The notes under the pieces: model-generated
Seen by the model: only the letters and a program-made list of their open reading frames with translations
Told to the model about the DNA's origin: nothing
Database searches by the model: none
Part shown: positions 15,557 through 23,017 of the stretch, in pieces
Numbering within the stretch: position 1 is the stretch's first letter
Layout: every line of letters begins with the position of its first letter
Program-made: the position numbers and the translations under genes
NCBI RefSeq assembly: GCF_002506515.1
Contig: NZ_DAXS01000028.1
Coordinates: 8,705 to 33,465, forward strand
Direction: 5' to 3'
Length of the DNA: 24,761 nt
DNA from: Caldivirga sp. UBA161
GTDB taxonomy: Archaea > Thermoproteota > Thermoprotei > Thermoproteales > Thermocladiaceae

Positions 15557-16666
15557 ATGTTGAGTGAACTTATTCAGGAACCACCAGTAGTGGTTAATAT
15601 TAAGGATAGGTTATCCTCAATAATACCCAAGATTAGGGAGTTAAGGATTCACACTGTACCAGTGGTTAATGATTCAAGTAAATTAGTTGGTATAGTAGAA
15701 TACAGGGATTTATTAAGAAGGAAAGCACCCCTTGGGTCAAGGGTATCCTCAGTAATGCTTCCACCGCATTCAATAACCCCTAACACTAATATTGATACTG
15801 CCGTGAAGAGGTTCTATGAGACTAGGCTTAGGGAGTATCCAGTTATTGATAATAATGGTAAGTTAATAGGCATATTAACGAGGAGTAGGCTACTCACAGC
15901 CATAAAGGATCAATTACCAGCCAATATTAAGGTTGAGGATTACATGACTAAGCCGGTCCTCACAATAACCCCAAGTGACAATGTTGCCAAGGCTAGGTGG
16001 CTAATGATTAAGCATGGTATTAGTAGGTTACCTGTGGTTGACGGTAATAAGTTGGCTGGAATAGTATCATTAACAGACTTAATTGAGAAAATATACTACG
16101 TCTCAATGCCAAGGAGGGCTAGGAGGGGTGACTACTCGGGGGAGGAGGAGTTCCTGGCTGCACCAGTGAGCAGTATAATGACTACTCAAGTATACTCAAT
16201 AAGCTTTGATAAGCCATTAACTAAGGCTGTGGATTTAATGGTCAGTAAGGGTGTTACAGGCTTAGTGGTAGTGGATGGTGATGGGGTTGCTGGTGTACTA
16301 TCAGGTAGCGATATACTTAAGGCTTACATGGATTCTAGGAAAATCATACTCCCCATTCAAGCTAGGATAGAGATTAACGATGATGCTAAACCATTAATAG
16401 AGAAGGTGATTAATAATCACTTGGAGAAGATTAATAAGCTTGTTAATGTGGTTGACTTTAAGGTTGACATAAGGTCAAGGGATTCCGGGAAGAGGTATGA
16501 GGTAACAGTGAGGCTTAAGGATGATAAGGAGCTCCATACGGCCACGGCTGAGGATAGGGATCCAGTGAGCGCCATTAGGGAGGCTATGGATAAGATAATG
16601 CAGAGTATAATTAAGGGTGTCTCAAAGGCTAGAGACACCAAGAGGAGGGGTAAAACCCAAGAGTAA
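15557..16666 (+). CDS. Four-CBS-domain protein with C-terminal HPF/RaiA-like ribosome-hibernation domain
   Basis: The 369-residue soluble protein contains four CBS domains (about 1-55, 61-116, 123-182, 201-260), each with the LVGIVEYRDLL or LAGIVSLTDLI type end. CBS pairs form Bateman modules that bind adenine nucleotides. Residues about 264-354 follow a beta-alpha-beta-beta-beta-alpha order. They match HPF/YhbH features: a PLIEKVINNHLEKINKL helix, a YEVTVRLKD strand, a HTATAEDRDPVSAIREAMDKI ending, then a basic tail (KARDTKRRGK). In bacteria HPF binds the 30S decoding region in stationary phase and silences ribosomes. The inferred role is a ribosome hibernation factor gated by cellular energy charge. 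A linker with RRARR (186-190) separates CBS3 and CBS4. The CBS part is certain; the HPF assignment rests on pattern comparison by eye. It is divergent from carA. Confidence 0.9.
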   Translation: MLSELIQEPPVVVNIKDRLSSIIPKIRELRIHTVPVVNDSSKLVGIVEYRDLLRRKAPLGSRVSSVMLPPHSITPNTNIDTAVKRFYETRLREYPVIDNNGKLIGILTRSRLLTAIKDQLPANIKVEDYMTKPVLTITPSDNVAKARWLMIKHGISRLPVVDGNKLAGIVSLTDLIEKIYYVSMPRRARRGDYSGEEEFLAAPVSSIMTTQVYSISFDKPLTKAVDLMVSKGVTGLVVVDGDGVAGVLSGSDILKAYMDSRKIILPIQARIEINDDAKPLIEKVINNHLEKINKLVNVVDFKVDIRSRDSGKRYEVTVRLKDDKELHTATAEDRDPVSAIREAMDKIMQSIIKGVSKARDTKRRGKTQE

Positions 16667-16825
16667 ACCACCTAATAAACCCTAGGCATTATTAATGTGC
16701 ACTGGATTTAACTTAATTGGGCTCAGCACTTACATTTCGTTTCCTGGTAACATAGTTATTGAATCACCCTTGAGATTAACGCTATTACTAATGTTAAGCA
16801 CCATTTAAGTATGTAATTGCACCTT
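16667..16825. other. Gap without a recognised gene
   Basis: This gap follows the CBS-HPF gene. It holds a short coding-like stretch on the + strand (FPGNIVIESPLRL, around 16741-16780) that ends in a stop at 16806, which may be another crumb of decayed secreted-protein sequence. No RNA gene or clear terminator was seen. Confidence 0.35.
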
Positions 16826-17362
16826 TTGCTAAGGAAGATTAAGGTTGCTGATAACATCGGCGTTTTTAGCAAGTTTAAGTGGTACGGCTACTGCGGTTAA
16901 TATGAATGGAGTACTTGCCTACTTAAGCTACCACTTAATCCTACCACCACCTTCAGCCTACAGTACTATTGCTGCTTCCATAAACCTCGGCAATCTAACC
17001 TCAGGAATGAGTAGTGTAGCTAAGGCTACAGCATACTTATACGTTAATTCTCCAGAATACTTCGGCATGGAGCTGCATGATGATTTAAATGATGTGCTTA
17101 GTAACTTCACCGTTATCATAAGTATCACTAATCAAACTATAGCACTTAACCTGCATAGAGATGAGTATAAGGTTTACTTGGCGCCAGGCAACTACACCGC
17201 ATCAATATAATCTACTACACGGTTAAGATAAAAACGGAAGGATCATCAAATGCTGTTAATAAGCCCTTAATAATAATAAAGCCCATTGGCGAGCAGGAGC
17301 GTGAAGGTAACTATACAACGACTAGTAGTCCAAGTAGTGGTAATCAGGGATCTGAGGATTAA
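16826..17362 (+). pseudogene. Frameshifted remnant of a small secreted protein
   Basis: The longest open piece (TTG 16845 to TAA 17210) reads LLITSAFLASLSGTATA, a signal-peptide core without its basic start, then about 100 residues ending in APGNYTASI, like a surface beta-domain. The missing basic start (LLLRKIK) is read in another frame from TTG 16826. After the TAA at 17208 the protein appears to continue in a third frame as YTVKIKTEGSSN and a Ser/Thr-rich tail (TTTSSPSSG) to TAA 17362. At least two frameshifts are needed for one protein of about 175 residues, so I call it a pseudogene. A TATA-like TTTAAGTA lies at 16804-16811. Programmed frameshifting or sequencing error are less likely alternatives. 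Confidence 0.5.
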
Positions 17363-17439
17363 TTATAATGACTCAAATTAACCTTAACCTACCTGTTAAT
17401 TTACTGAACCTGTAATCAAAGTAACTTAACTTAGATTAG

Positions 17440-18543
17440 CTAGGGCATAATGCAGGTATTTGTATATGGTATAACCCTTGTTATGTAAGTGCTGGGTGGT
17501 GTGTTCATGCTTATGGGTAATGCCGGTAAGCTCACTATACTGCTTGATTAGGAAATTACCATGATGTTCCATGGGATTTGAACCCAGATAATTTGGATAA
17601 CCTCATAGGCACATGGGTATAAGGCTGTGACTACAATATCTTCAAAGGCGTTTGGGAATCCTACATCATCGCCACTCTGATTAATATTAAACATCCACAT
17701 AATATTAGGCACATACACGATTGCACCAGGTATACTTATGGATGCTGGTGGATTAAGTGAACCACTAATTACTTATAGCTTTACTAATGCAGAAAGTACC
17801 AGTGACTGATGGAAACCCCTCTATACCCATACTAAGGAATATATCATAATTATTCACGATAATTAAGTATTCAATGAAGCATGGGGCTGCAGCATTAATG
17901 GTGCCATTAATCATGTTTTAAGCTTATGGTAGGATCCACTATGCTGCCTATGAATTATGGTAGTTGATTTAAATACCTGGTATTATACCCTTAACTCTAA
18001 ATCGCCTTGTAAGAAATACCACTAGTTCATGTGTACTCACTGGTAATTGGGTATGTTGGTTTAATACCCTATCTTCAACATATTGTTTGAGGCTAATGAC
18101 CATGAGTAGGCTAACATGAATTCAATAATGCCTTCACCACTACCATTGGCGTAGATTCCAATAATATCATTCTTGATTATGGCTTTAGCTAACTTGTGGA
18201 TTATTGGGCTAGTTAAATTAATGGTAATCTTACCTCCTGGATAATAATTATGCTAGGCTTAATAATAGGTAAATCAATGATAACACTATATTCTGTAATT
18301 CAAGTAATCCACTAACATTAACTAACCTACTAACAAAGCATTAAACCCAAACCAATAAGTCTCTGAACCAGCAACATAAGCAGGCATATTAATAATCACT
18401 GACCCTCTAGTACCCATAGCGTTACTATCTAGGTATTAACTATTGAAAGTCGCCTTGATGGCTTCAAGGGGATTATTATGAAAAAGATGCCAAGTATTAA
18501 GAAGGCCAATAATTGAAATAGCAAGGAGCCGCATTAATCTCAT
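17440..18543 (-). pseudogene. Decayed gene for a membrane-anchored extracellular protein
   Basis: Starting at ATG 18543, with a TATA-like element 38 bases upstream, successive - strand fragments look coding but are split by stops and frameshifts. MRLMRLLAISIIGL continues in another frame as a hydrophobic anchor (FLILGIFFIIIPLK). The first frame resumes with NAMGTRGSVIINMPAY and YWFGFNAL up to TAG 18322. GGKITINLTSPIIHKLAKA runs to a stop at 18061. A 49-residue piece (17914-17765) contains FIEYLIIVNNYDIF. PGAIVYVPNIMWMF with DDVGFPNAFEDIVV (about 17745-17548) is followed after one stop by a last piece ending at 17440. The order is kept throughout, which argues for one ancestral gene of roughly 350 residues. 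I do not recognise the family; N-terminal anchor plus Asn/Thr-rich sequence suggests a cell-surface protein. Confidence 0.55.
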
Positions 18544-18575
18544 ACTCACTATCACACATCCATTATCTACATAAT

Positions 18576-18585
18576 CTTTATATTT
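18576..18585 (-). promoter_or_regulatory. Residual TATA box of the decayed surface-protein gene
   Basis: On the - strand AAATATAAAG lies about 38 bases before the ATG at 18543. It supports that codon as the original start of the pseudogene. Confidence 0.4.
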
Positions 18586-18636
18586 TTCATACTTACTCTA
18601 GCTAGCATTTCACTCAAATGTATTAATACAATTGCA

Positions 18637-19719
18637 TTAAAATGCCTTAGCTATTAGGGGGTCGCTTGGTTTATACATTTCATTTTCCTTTGTAAGGAAT
18701 GATGCATCAACTAGGTTCTGTAGTAATTCAGTTACCTTCTTATCATCAATACGGTAACCCTCCCTAGCCTCTAAGAATCTCTTAACACCACTCCATAGGC
18801 ATCCACTTTTACATAAACTCATTATTGCATAATAACGCTCCCTAGCCTCCTCCCTACCCTTAAGGAAATTTTCGAACTCTTGCCTAATAAGCTGTATAGC
18901 ATACTCAAGGGTTCTCTTAATAGCCTCCTCATGGCTTCTAAACTGCATGTAGTTGAAGCCGTAGTACGTTAACCAACCAGGTATACCACCCAGCTCATCA
19001 TATACGTCCTCAAGCATATCCTCACCCACGGGGGAAATGCCTATTTCCCTAAATCCCGCCCTTAGGAATTCAATTGATTGTTCCCTTGTAAAGGGATTAA
19101 CATGTACCTCAAACATAGCTCTTCCAAATAATGGTGAATTAGGGTCCTTGAGCTTCAGGAACCTGTAAACCATGCCAATCTGTGATCCAGTGAATATGAA
19201 GTTCAGTTTAAGGTTATCGTAAGCATAGGCCAGTGGATATATTATATTATATCCCTTAAGCTTCCTAAGCTCTTGGGACTCATCAAACACTATAATAACC
19301 CTACGGCCCTCACGCTCGCTAATATCAGATAACTTATCAAGTAAGTCCCCAAACATGACCCTATCCCTACCCCAGTTAAACCTAACCTCAAAGCCAGGTC
19401 CCGATAGGGTTACTCCACGAATACCATGAATCAGCCTCCTCAAACCCTCCTGCCAGGAGTTTAACGCCTTCTCAAATTCACTCAATAAATGCCTATACGT
19501 CATATATGGGCTCCCCTCATATTTTCTTAAATCAAGGTACACCCAAATCGCATCCCCTTCCTCACTCATAAGTACCTTAATTAACGATGACTTACCACTC
19601 CTCCTTATGCCAAGTAATAGGGTAATTGGGTAATTAAGCCCAAGCTTAAGCCTATTCAATTCGTCATCCCTATCAAATAAGTCCCTCCTCCTCTCCTTAG
19701 GCTTCGGATCAAAGAGCAC
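18637..19719 (-). CDS. Archaeal ATPase (STAND/AAA-like, Arch_ATPase family)
   Basis: The 360-residue protein shows LFDRDDELNRL near the N-terminus, GIRRSGKSS (Walker A, 37-45), VIIVFDESQEL (Walker B, 141-151), TGSQIG (sensor, 177-182), PLFGRA (197-201) and GGIPGWL (244-250). It ends in a winged-helix-like domain finishing YKPSDPLI. These are hallmarks of the archaeal ATPase family, which is expanded and lineage-specific in thermophilic archaea and often has a DNA-binding C-terminus. Molecular function is largely unknown; links to mobile elements or defence have been suggested. The frame begins at GTG 19719, just downstream of a perfect 27-bp palindrome, with a TATA box at 19754-19760. It lies between decayed genes, which fits an accessory, horizontally moving gene that is still intact. 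Confidence 0.88.
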   Translation of the reverse strand: MLFDPKPKERRRDLFDRDDELNRLKLGLNYPITLLLGIRRSGKSSLIKVLMSEEGDAIWVYLDLRKYEGSPYMTYRHLLSEFEKALNSWQEGLRRLIHGIRGVTLSGPGFEVRFNWGRDRVMFGDLLDKLSDISEREGRRVIIVFDESQELRKLKGYNIIYPLAYAYDNLKLNFIFTGSQIGMVYRFLKLKDPNSPLFGRAMFEVHVNPFTREQSIEFLRAGFREIGISPVGEDMLEDVYDELGGIPGWLTYYGFNYMQFRSHEEAIKRTLEYAIQLIRQEFENFLKGREEARERYYAIMSLCKSGCLWSGVKRFLEAREGYRIDDKKVTELLQNLVDASFLTKENEMYKPSDPLIAKAF

Positions 19720-19722
19720 TGG

Positions 19723-19749
19723 CTACCTACCCAGTAACTGGGTAGGTAG
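19723..19749. promoter_or_regulatory. Perfect inverted repeat at the archaeal ATPase start, likely operator
   Basis: Arms CTACCTACCCAG (19723-19734) and CTGGGTAGGTAG (19738-19749) are exact reverse complements with a three-base TAA centre. The repeat lies between the TATA box (19754-19760) and GTG 19719, overlapping the predicted RNA start, where a bound protein would block transcription. The ATPase's own C-terminal winged-helix region is an attractive candidate binder. Alternatively it is an RNA hairpin at the 5' end, or a mobile-element end. Confidence 0.6.
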
Positions 19750-19753
19750 TGAG

Positions 19754-19760
19754 TTATAAG
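19754..19760 (-). promoter_or_regulatory. TATA box for the archaeal ATPase
   Basis: On the - strand CTTATAA lies about 38 bases before GTG 19719 and directly abuts the palindrome, giving a predicted RNA start near 19731. Confidence 0.5.
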
Positions 19761-19890
19761 CCTTTCATTAAATTAATAACGTAACAATGAAAACTCGGAG
19801 AAGTAAATTTCATGCTGATGAAAATGATAAAGGGAAGTGGTGGCCTTGCCATTTATGCTGGGGTGTAGTTTTTAATTAGTTTTATGATTC
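19761..19890. other. Non-coding stretch upstream of the remnant
   Basis: AT-rich spacer with no open frame worth reporting. A TGATGA at about 19813-19820 resembles a C box, but no convincing D box or second half follows, so no guide RNA is called. Confidence 0.4.
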
Positions 19891-20133
19891 ATGTTGTGGG
19901 GTGTGGGGAGGCTTGCTTTTGTGGGTGTATTGAGAATATGTGTTCAGCATGGGGCTACTTATCCACAAGCCATGGTGAAGGGTGGGTAATGGGTTGAAGG
20001 CACAACCCATGATCCACCATTGGACAAGTAGAGGCGGCTAAAGTCCATCAGCAGTGAGGCAATGAGGATGAAGGCGATAAAACACAAAAACAATAAACCA
20101 CCCAAAGGGCAGGAAGAGGATTCAGATAAATAA
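19891..20133 (+). pseudogene. Degenerate coding remnant with lysine-rich C-terminus
   Basis: From ATG 19891 one frame runs to TAA 20131 with two internal stops (TAA 19987, TAG 20029). Between them it keeps protein-like character: FVGVLRICVQHGATYPQA, then WVEGTTHDPPLDK, then RRLKSISSEAMRMKAIK and a charged end GQEEDSDK. The composition (Lys/Glu/Ser end after a conserved-looking middle) and the location in a decayed accessory stretch suggest the 3' tail of a lost gene, perhaps an insertion-sequence protein. I cannot name the family. The alternative is chance openness in non-coding DNA. Confidence 0.35.
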
Positions 20134-20219
20134 GCTTAGGTGTTGCTTAATAAGTATTCCATGATTATGTAAAAGGTTTCGCGATAAGCGCTAAAAACTG
20201 CTGTGGAATTCCAATAACT

Positions 20220-20774
20220 ATGAGGTTCAGGTTCCTGAATGGCGTCACAGTGGAGTTAATCAAAGCAGACATAACTGAGGTGGAGGCTGATGCCATTGTT
20301 AATGCTGCAAACTCATATCTGGAGCATGGTGGTGGTGTTGCTGGGGCAATTGTTAGGAGGGGTGGTTGGGTTATTCAGGAGGAGTCTAGGGAGTGGGTTA
20401 GGAGGCATGGCCCAGTACCAGTTGGTGGTGTGGCTGTAACCAGTGCAGGTAGGTTGAAGGCTAAGTACGTGATACATGCTGTTGGTCCAAGATGCGGCAT
20501 TGAGCCTATTGAGAAGCTTGATGATGCAGTCGCTAACTCATTGAGGAAGGCTGATGAATTAAACCTAGTGAGCATAGCCTTCCCAGCCATTAGTACGGGT
20601 ATTTTCGGTTGCCCATATGATGGGGCTGCGAGGATGATGGCTAGGGCTATAAGGCGTGAAGCATTGGGTTTGAGGAGTGTTAGGAGGATAATAATATGCC
20701 TATATGATGATGAGGCATTTAACGTGTTTAACAGGTTATTTAATGATGAGCTTCGGGAATTCAAAGCCTCTTAA
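20220..20774 (+). CDS. Macro-domain protein (ADP-ribose binding/hydrolysis)
   Basis: The 184-residue protein is a stand-alone macro domain close to the Af1521/MacroD class. ADIT (D17) contacts the adenine. VNAAN (27-31) carries the Asn used in ADP-ribosyl ester hydrolysis, followed by GGGVAGAI (37-44), GPVPVGG and PAISTGIFGCP (122-132), the phosphate-binding loop. Such enzymes bind ADP-ribose and remove ADP-ribose from proteins, O-acetyl-ADP-ribose or nucleic acids. No toxin, ADP-ribosyltransferase or sirtuin is adjacent. The start ATG lies about 28 bases after CGCTAAAAAC, a weak TATA-like element. It ends eight bases from the convergent MFS gene. Family is firm, physiological substrate unknown. 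Confidence 0.93.
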   Translation: MRFRFLNGVTVELIKADITEVEADAIVNAANSYLEHGGGVAGAIVRRGGWVIQEESREWVRRHGPVPVGGVAVTSAGRLKAKYVIHAVGPRCGIEPIEKLDDAVANSLRKADELNLVSIAFPAISTGIFGCPYDGAARMMARAIRREALGLRSVRRIIICLYDDEAFNVFNRLFNDELREFKAS

Positions 20775-20782
20775 ATACTCTT

Positions 20783-22033
20783 TTAACCAAATAATGGAAC
20801 CCTACTTTTCTTCGGTGGCTTAGGCACAGCCACCCAGAGAGCGCCAGATATGAAGGCTAGTATAAGTACTATTAGTAATGCATGCTCAAGGGCACCAACA
20901 TCACCGTATATTGGCTTATAGTACTGAGCCAGTAAACCAGTTACTAGTGAACCAAGTACATTACCTCCAGTTACTGCGCCATTCCATATTATTGAAGTCG
21001 CCCAACTAACCTGCTCCCTTGGGAATAAGTCGCCGAGCACTGCCATTATTAATGGGAAGTTACTGAGGACAAAGAGCATGGCAAAGAATGCGGCAATTAG
21101 GTTCCCTGTATATATGAAGACTATGAAGAGTACGGCAAAGGCGAAGGTTGAGAATGAAGACATGAACCTCCTACCAAACTTATCGCTTAACCAACCAAGT
21201 ATTGGCTGCCCAATTATGGCTGAGGCAAGGAGCATTGAAAGAATTTCCCCATACGTCACGCTTAACTTTATGCCAAGTACCTTATTTATGTATATGCCTA
21301 AGAACGTCTGAATACCCTGGCCTGCAGTGTTCCTTAGCAACGTGATTATAAAGAGCAGAATTATTAACATTATAGATGCCTTAAGCGTCATGGAGCTACT
21401 AGGTGGATCACCCCCGCTTACACTCTTCCTGTAAGCATGAACATCAAACCTATATGCACCATATAGTAGTACTGAAAGCCCAATAATAAATGTAGCAAGG
21501 GCTAACACCCATAAATTATAAGCAGCACTAACTGACCCTGCGAATATGAGTAATGAACCTATTAGTGGGTAAAGCGTTCTACCAAGGCTACCGAATGCAC
21601 CATTTATGCCTAATGCGGAACCAGCTGCTCCACCATATGTTGCCGACAATAGGGCGCTACCAATTGGATGATAATAAGCCGCGCCAACCCCTGCTAATAC
21701 TACGCCTACGTATACTAGGGGTAGGTCATGGGTTAGGAAGCCTATTGATGTTAAACCAATTGCGAATGCCCATAGGAACATGCCTAACGCCATGGCTTTC
21801 ATGTGTCCGCCAAGCCACTTAATGCTTAATGGTACTAATGGGCTTGCTAATGCTGATAATGCCGCATATAGGGCTGATAATAAGCCTATTACCGCATAGT
21901 TAATGCCCATTTCACTGAGTATTGGGAGTATTATACCTGGTATTAGCCACATGTTACCATCATTAATGAAGTGCCCTATTGACGTTAATGCAAGTATAGT
22001 AGCCCTGTCTTTACCTTTTCCTTCCTGTATCAT
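20783..22033 (-). CDS. Major facilitator superfamily transporter, Fsr/drug-efflux-like
   Basis: The 416-residue hydrophobic protein has about twelve predicted membrane segments in two halves, with a cytoplasmic loop in the middle (YRKSVSGGDPPSSS). The N-terminus has GHFINDGNMWLIPGIILP and the first half has YYHPIGSALLS. Both resemble the fosmidomycin-resistance (Fsr) group of MFS carriers. GWLSDKFGRR in the second half is the MFS motif between segments 8 and 9. It probably exports or imports a small organic compound by proton coupling; the substrate is not readable from sequence. ATG 22033 lies 27 bases after a strong TATA box, so it is monocistronic and leaderless. The C-terminus is basic (KPPKKSR). 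Confidence 0.9.
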   Translation of the reverse strand: MIQEGKGKDRATILALTSIGHFINDGNMWLIPGIILPILSEMGINYAVIGLLSALYAALSALASPLVPLSIKWLGGHMKAMALGMFLWAFAIGLTSIGFLTHDLPLVYVGVVLAGVGAAYYHPIGSALLSATYGGAAGSALGINGAFGSLGRTLYPLIGSLLIFAGSVSAAYNLWVLALATFIIGLSVLLYGAYRFDVHAYRKSVSGGDPPSSSMTLKASIMLIILLFIITLLRNTAGQGIQTFLGIYINKVLGIKLSVTYGEILSMLLASAIIGQPILGWLSDKFGRRFMSSFSTFAFAVLFIVFIYTGNLIAAFFAMLFVLSNFPLIMAVLGDLFPREQVSWATSIIWNGAVTGGNVLGSLVTGLLAQYYKPIYGDVGALEHALLIVLILAFISGALWVAVPKPPKKSRVPLFG

Positions 22034-22055
22034 AAACGTTCGGGTTACCCTAATG

Positions 22056-22065
22056 TTTTATAAAC
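22056..22065 (-). promoter_or_regulatory. TATA box for the MFS gene
   Basis: On the - strand GTTTATAAAA is centred 27-28 bases before ATG 22033. The remaining divergent gap to 22208 shows no gene. Confidence 0.65.
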
Positions 22066-22208
22066 CTATCGCGCCGGCTAATTAGCCCTTAGTGAATTCT
22101 GAGTATCAAATCAAAATTACTGATCAATGACCTGTAAGGTGCGTAGAAATACGTTACTAAGCTCTAAACACTGCCCTAAGGGGAAGTGATTGCTTCAATA
22201 CGATGTAA

Positions 22209-22219
22209 CATTTAAATAT
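22209..22219 (+). promoter_or_regulatory. TATA box for the KaiC-AK6-like operon
   Basis: CATTTAAATAT is centred about 27 bases before ATG 22241, again a leaderless arrangement. Confidence 0.6.
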
Positions 22220-22240
22220 TCACCAGGGTGAATCAACTCA

Positions 22241-23017
22241 ATGCTGTATTATGACATTGAGCCAACAGGGATACCTGGACTGGATGAAGTTATTGGTGGT
22301 GGCTTAATTAGGGGTAGGACCTACCTGGTTACTGGGGAGACTGGCGTGGGTAAGACACTATTCTCCCTCTCATTCCTCCTCAATGGCTATAGGCTTGGGG
22401 AACCGGGAATATATGTTTCAGTTGATGAAACTTATGAACAATTCGCTAATGGTGCATTGAGGTTTGGTTGGGATATTAATGCCTTAACCAGGACCGGTTT
22501 CTTCAGGATACTGGTACCTGAAATGGATATACTAGATACCATTAGGGAAAAGGATCCATCAGTGGTTGCTAGAATGATGGTTGACTCCATTGCCGATTAC
22601 GCAGCCTCAATTGGTGCTAAGAGGCTTGTCATAGATCCAATTGCCCCATTAGTGGCCATGGAGAAGGATGTTCAGGTACTTAGGGAGTATATTAGGGAAT
22701 TAGTTATGGGTATTGAGAGGAAGATCCAAGCTACATCAATAATAACCACTGAGGTACCTGCTGGTTCAAGGGCCATATCCAGATATGGTGTTGAGGAGTT
22801 CTTGGCCACAGGAGTCTTCATACTTGGGTTAGCTAGAACCAATAATGGCTTCAAGAGGTACTTATTCATCAGGAAGATGAGGTGGCAGCCTGTTCAACCA
22901 GCAGTCTACGAATTCACAATAGAAAGCGGCGTTGGGGTGGTGGTTAAGGGGCCATTAAAGGGAGTATACATACCATACATGTCCCAGGCACCCATAGTAC
23001 TTGAGGAGGAGGTTTAA
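22241..23017 (+). CDS. Single-domain KaiC-like RecA-superfamily ATPase
   Basis: The 258-residue protein has one KaiC domain: TGIPGLDEVIGGGL at the N-terminus, GETGVGKT (Walker A, 32-39), YVSVDET with the catalytic Glu63, and RLVIDP (Walker B, 128-133). ITTEVPAG and KRYLFIRKMRW near the C-terminus are typical of archaeal KaiC homologues. Archaeal single-domain KaiC proteins act as ATPase switches in signalling; some affect motility or chemotaxis, and others are related to RadA paralogues. No clock partners (KaiA, KaiB) are present. The stop codon is immediately followed by the GTG of the next gene, so the two are translationally coupled. The C-terminal sequence after RKMRW is long and ends acidic (LEEEV). 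Confidence 0.93.
   Translation: MLYYDIEPTGIPGLDEVIGGGLIRGRTYLVTGETGVGKTLFSLSFLLNGYRLGEPGIYVSVDETYEQFANGALRFGWDINALTRTGFFRILVPEMDILDTIREKDPSVVARMMVDSIADYAASIGAKRLVIDPIAPLVAMEKDVQVLREYIRELVMGIERKIQATSIITTEVPAGSRAISRYGVEEFLATGVFILGLARTNNGFKRYLFIRKMRWQPVQPAVYEFTIESGVGVVVKGPLKGVYIPYMSQAPIVLEEEV

Noticed and set aside
17570..17592. On the - strand CTGGGTTCAAATCCCATGG looks like a tRNA T-arm
   Set aside because: No matching acceptor, D-arm or anticodon arm lies upstream at tRNA distance, one T-stem pair is mismatched, and the stretch fits the coding-like fragment of the - strand pseudogene.
19810..19850. TGATGA motif resembling a C/D box guide RNA
   Set aside because: No properly spaced CTGA D box or internal C'/D' pair follows, so a guide RNA is not supported.
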